NCBI GenBank assembly: GCA_016210805.1
Contig: JACQTL010000082.1
Coordinates: forward strand, 1-13,077
DNA length: 13,077 bases
DNA from: Actinomycetota bacterium
GTDB taxonomy: Bacteria; Actinomycetota; UBA4738; G016210805
Direction: 5' to 3'
Shown in pieces: positions 11,753 to 13,077 of the stretch (its first letter is position 1; every line of letters begins with the position of its first letter). Below the pieces are notes generated by a model. The model did not search any database. It was not told the origin of the DNA and saw only the letters and a program-made list of their open reading frames with translations. The position numbers and the translations under genes are program-made.

Positions 11753-13077
11753 CTATCCCCCCATGAGGCGGGGGATCGCGTCCTCGTACGCGGCGCGGGC
11801 CTCCCGGACGGTCGTCTCGAAGAGGTTGTCGAAGACCATCCTCGGGCCGCCGGTCTCGCCCAGGCGGGCGAAGGGCACGCCCATCGACCGGGCGGCATCC
11901 TCCAGGGCGCCGGCCCGCTCGGGAGCCACCGACACCACGGCCCGGGAGGCCGACTCGCTGAACAGGGTCACGTGGGGCGGGAGGTCGCCGGGGACCGTGA
12001 CGGCGAACCCGGTGTCCCCGGCGATGGCCGACTCGGCCAGGGCCACGGCCAGGCCCCCGTCCGAGCAGTCGTGGGCCGAGGCGACCAGGTCCTGGCGGGA
12101 GAGCCCGTGGAGCAGGCGGTGCAGGCGGCTCTCGTGCTCGAAGTTGAGGGAGGGCGGGCGGCCCGACACCTTCCCCAGGACCACCTCGGCGAACTCGGAT
12201 CCCCCGAGCTCGGGATGGGTCTCCCCGAGCAGGTAGATCACATGACCCGGTCCCGGGAAGCCCGGCCCGAGGGCCAGGCGGTAGTCGTCGATCACCCCGA
12301 GCATCCCGACCACCGGGGTCGGGGGGATCCGGGACCCCCCCGACTCGTTGTAGAACGAGACGTTCCCCCCGGTGACCGGCGTCTCGAAGGCCCGGCAGGC
12401 GTCGGCCATCCCCCACACCGCCTGGGCGAAGGACCACATCACCTCGGGGACCTCCGGGTTCCCGAAGTTCAGGCAGTTCGTGACGGCCACCGGGCGGGCC
12501 CCCACGGCGGCCACGTTGCGGGCCGCCTCGGCCACCGAGTGGGCCGCTCCCAGGTAGGGGTCCAGGAGCCCGTACCGGCCCTTGCCGTCGGTGGACAGGG
12601 CCATCGCCCTGAGCGACCCCTCGATCCGGACCAGCGCCGCGTCCGCTCCCGGGCCGAGCACCGTCTGGCCCTGGACCAGGTGGTCGTACTGCTCGTACAC
12701 CCAGCGCTTGCCGGCCACGTTCGGCGAGGAGAGCACGGCGAAGAAGGCCTCGCCGGGCGGCGTCGTGACCGTGGCGAAGGTGGGGTCGTCCTCCTGCAGC
12801 TCCTCCAGCCAGGCGGGCCGGCTCATCGGCCGGGCGTACTCGGGACCCTCGTCGGCCAGCGAGCGGGCCGGGACCTCGACAGCCACCTCGCCCCCGACCC
12901 GTGCCCTGACCATGCCGTCCGGGGTCACCCTCCCGATCACCGCGCTACCCAGGCCCCACCGCTCGCAGACCGCCCGCACGGCGTCGAGCCGCTCGGGGCG
13001 GACCACGGCGAGCATCCGCTCCTGGGACTCGGACGTGAGGATCTCGAAGGCCTCCAGCCCCGGCTCCCTCGTGGGGA
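11753..13077 (-). CDS. purL: Phosphoribosylformylglycinamidine synthase, large subunit, C-terminal part (runs off the right edge)
   Basis: About 440 codons are visible, and the frame stays open to the window end. The first Met inside it (13015) is not the start: upstream codons read EAFEILTSESQER directly into MLAVV, the conserved PurL motif. PurL turns FGAR, glutamine-derived ammonia and ATP into FGAM, the substrate of PurM. Seen are SLRAMALSTDGKGRYGLLDPYLGA-type ATP-loop residues, NCLNFGNPEVPEVMW, TGGNVSFYNE, LGVIDDY and the metal-binding AHDCSDGGLAVALAE. The end is a TAG at 11755-11753. There is no glutaminase domain after it, so this is the small-PurL type that works with PurS and PurQ, presumably upstream outside the window. 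It is on the same strand as purF/purM but about 5.7 kb upstream of purF. No clear terminator is seen in the 7-nt gap to the convergent gene. Confidence 0.95.
   Translation of the reverse strand, partial: PTREPGLEAFEILTSESQERMLAVVRPERLDAVRAVCERWGLGSAVIGRVTPDGMVRARVGGEVAVEVPARSLADEGPEYARPMSRPAWLEELQEDDPTFATVTTPPGEAFFAVLSSPNVAGKRWVYEQYDHLVQGQTVLGPGADAALVRIEGSLRAMALSTDGKGRYGLLDPYLGAAHSVAEAARNVAAVGARPVAVTNCLNFGNPEVPEVMWSFAQAVWGMADACRAFETPVTGGNVSFYNESGGSRIPPTPVVGMLGVIDDYRLALGPGFPGPGHVIYLLGETHPELGGSEFAEVVLGKVSGRPPSLNFEHESRLHRLLHGLSRQDLVASAHDCSDGGLAVALAESAIAGDTGFAVTVPGDLPPHVTLFSESASRAVVSVAPERAGALEDAARSMGVPFARLGETGGPRMVFDNLFETTVREARAAYEDAIPRLMGG

Noticed and set aside
11753..13015. Treating the Met at 13015 as the purL start
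   Set aside because: The frame is open to the window edge and the upstream codons encode the conserved SESQER that precedes ML in PurL, so the gene is truncated by the window.

Overview
The window is about 13 kb of very GC-rich DNA (strong G/C at third codon positions, TANNNT-type -10 boxes, several genes with no leader and no Shine-Dalgarno sequence, [4Fe-4S]-type PurF). It looks like a chromosomal segment of an actinobacterium, probably an uncultured lineage. I cannot assign a genus. No tRNA, rRNA, CRISPR array or phage gene was seen.

Layout. (1) Positions 1-120 are one end of an IS630-family insertion sequence: the first 13 codons of its transposase on the minus strand plus its outer end, abutting a TA target dinucleotide. 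(2) Positions 123-3606 hold a minus-strand signalling block. An OmpR/PhoB-type response regulator is followed by a HAMP-containing sensor histidine kinase, then two small, extremely acidic exported or membrane-anchored Asp/Ser/Gly/Pro-rich proteins. (3) Positions 3607-6034 hold purF and purM (minus strand), a short purine-biosynthesis operon. (4) Positions 6092-7465 encode a tryptophanase/tyrosine phenol-lyase family enzyme (minus strand). Its visible active-site determinants favour tryptophanase. (5) Positions 7637-11745 are a plus-strand block: ABC-2 type exporter ATPase and permease, a cysteine-desulfurase-like PLP enzyme without the usual catalytic cysteine, and an endonuclease/exonuclease/phosphatase (EEP) family hydrolase. 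(6) From 11753 to the right edge is the 3' part of purL (minus strand), which runs off the window.

How the genes work together. PurL makes FGAM and PurM converts it to AIR, while PurF commits PRPP to the pathway. purL and purF/purM share a strand but are separated by about 5.7 kb holding the tryptophanase gene and the four opposite-strand genes. The most interesting part is block 2. The response-regulator promoter and the promoter of the acidic gene just downstream of the kinase carry the same 11-bp-period direct repeat (CGGGCTTA-N8-TTA), each exactly 13 nt upstream of its -10 box. A degenerate third copy lies upstream of the other acidic gene. This suggests a self-regulating two-component system that controls a pair of polyanionic envelope proteins. 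What it senses and what the proteins bind are unknown.
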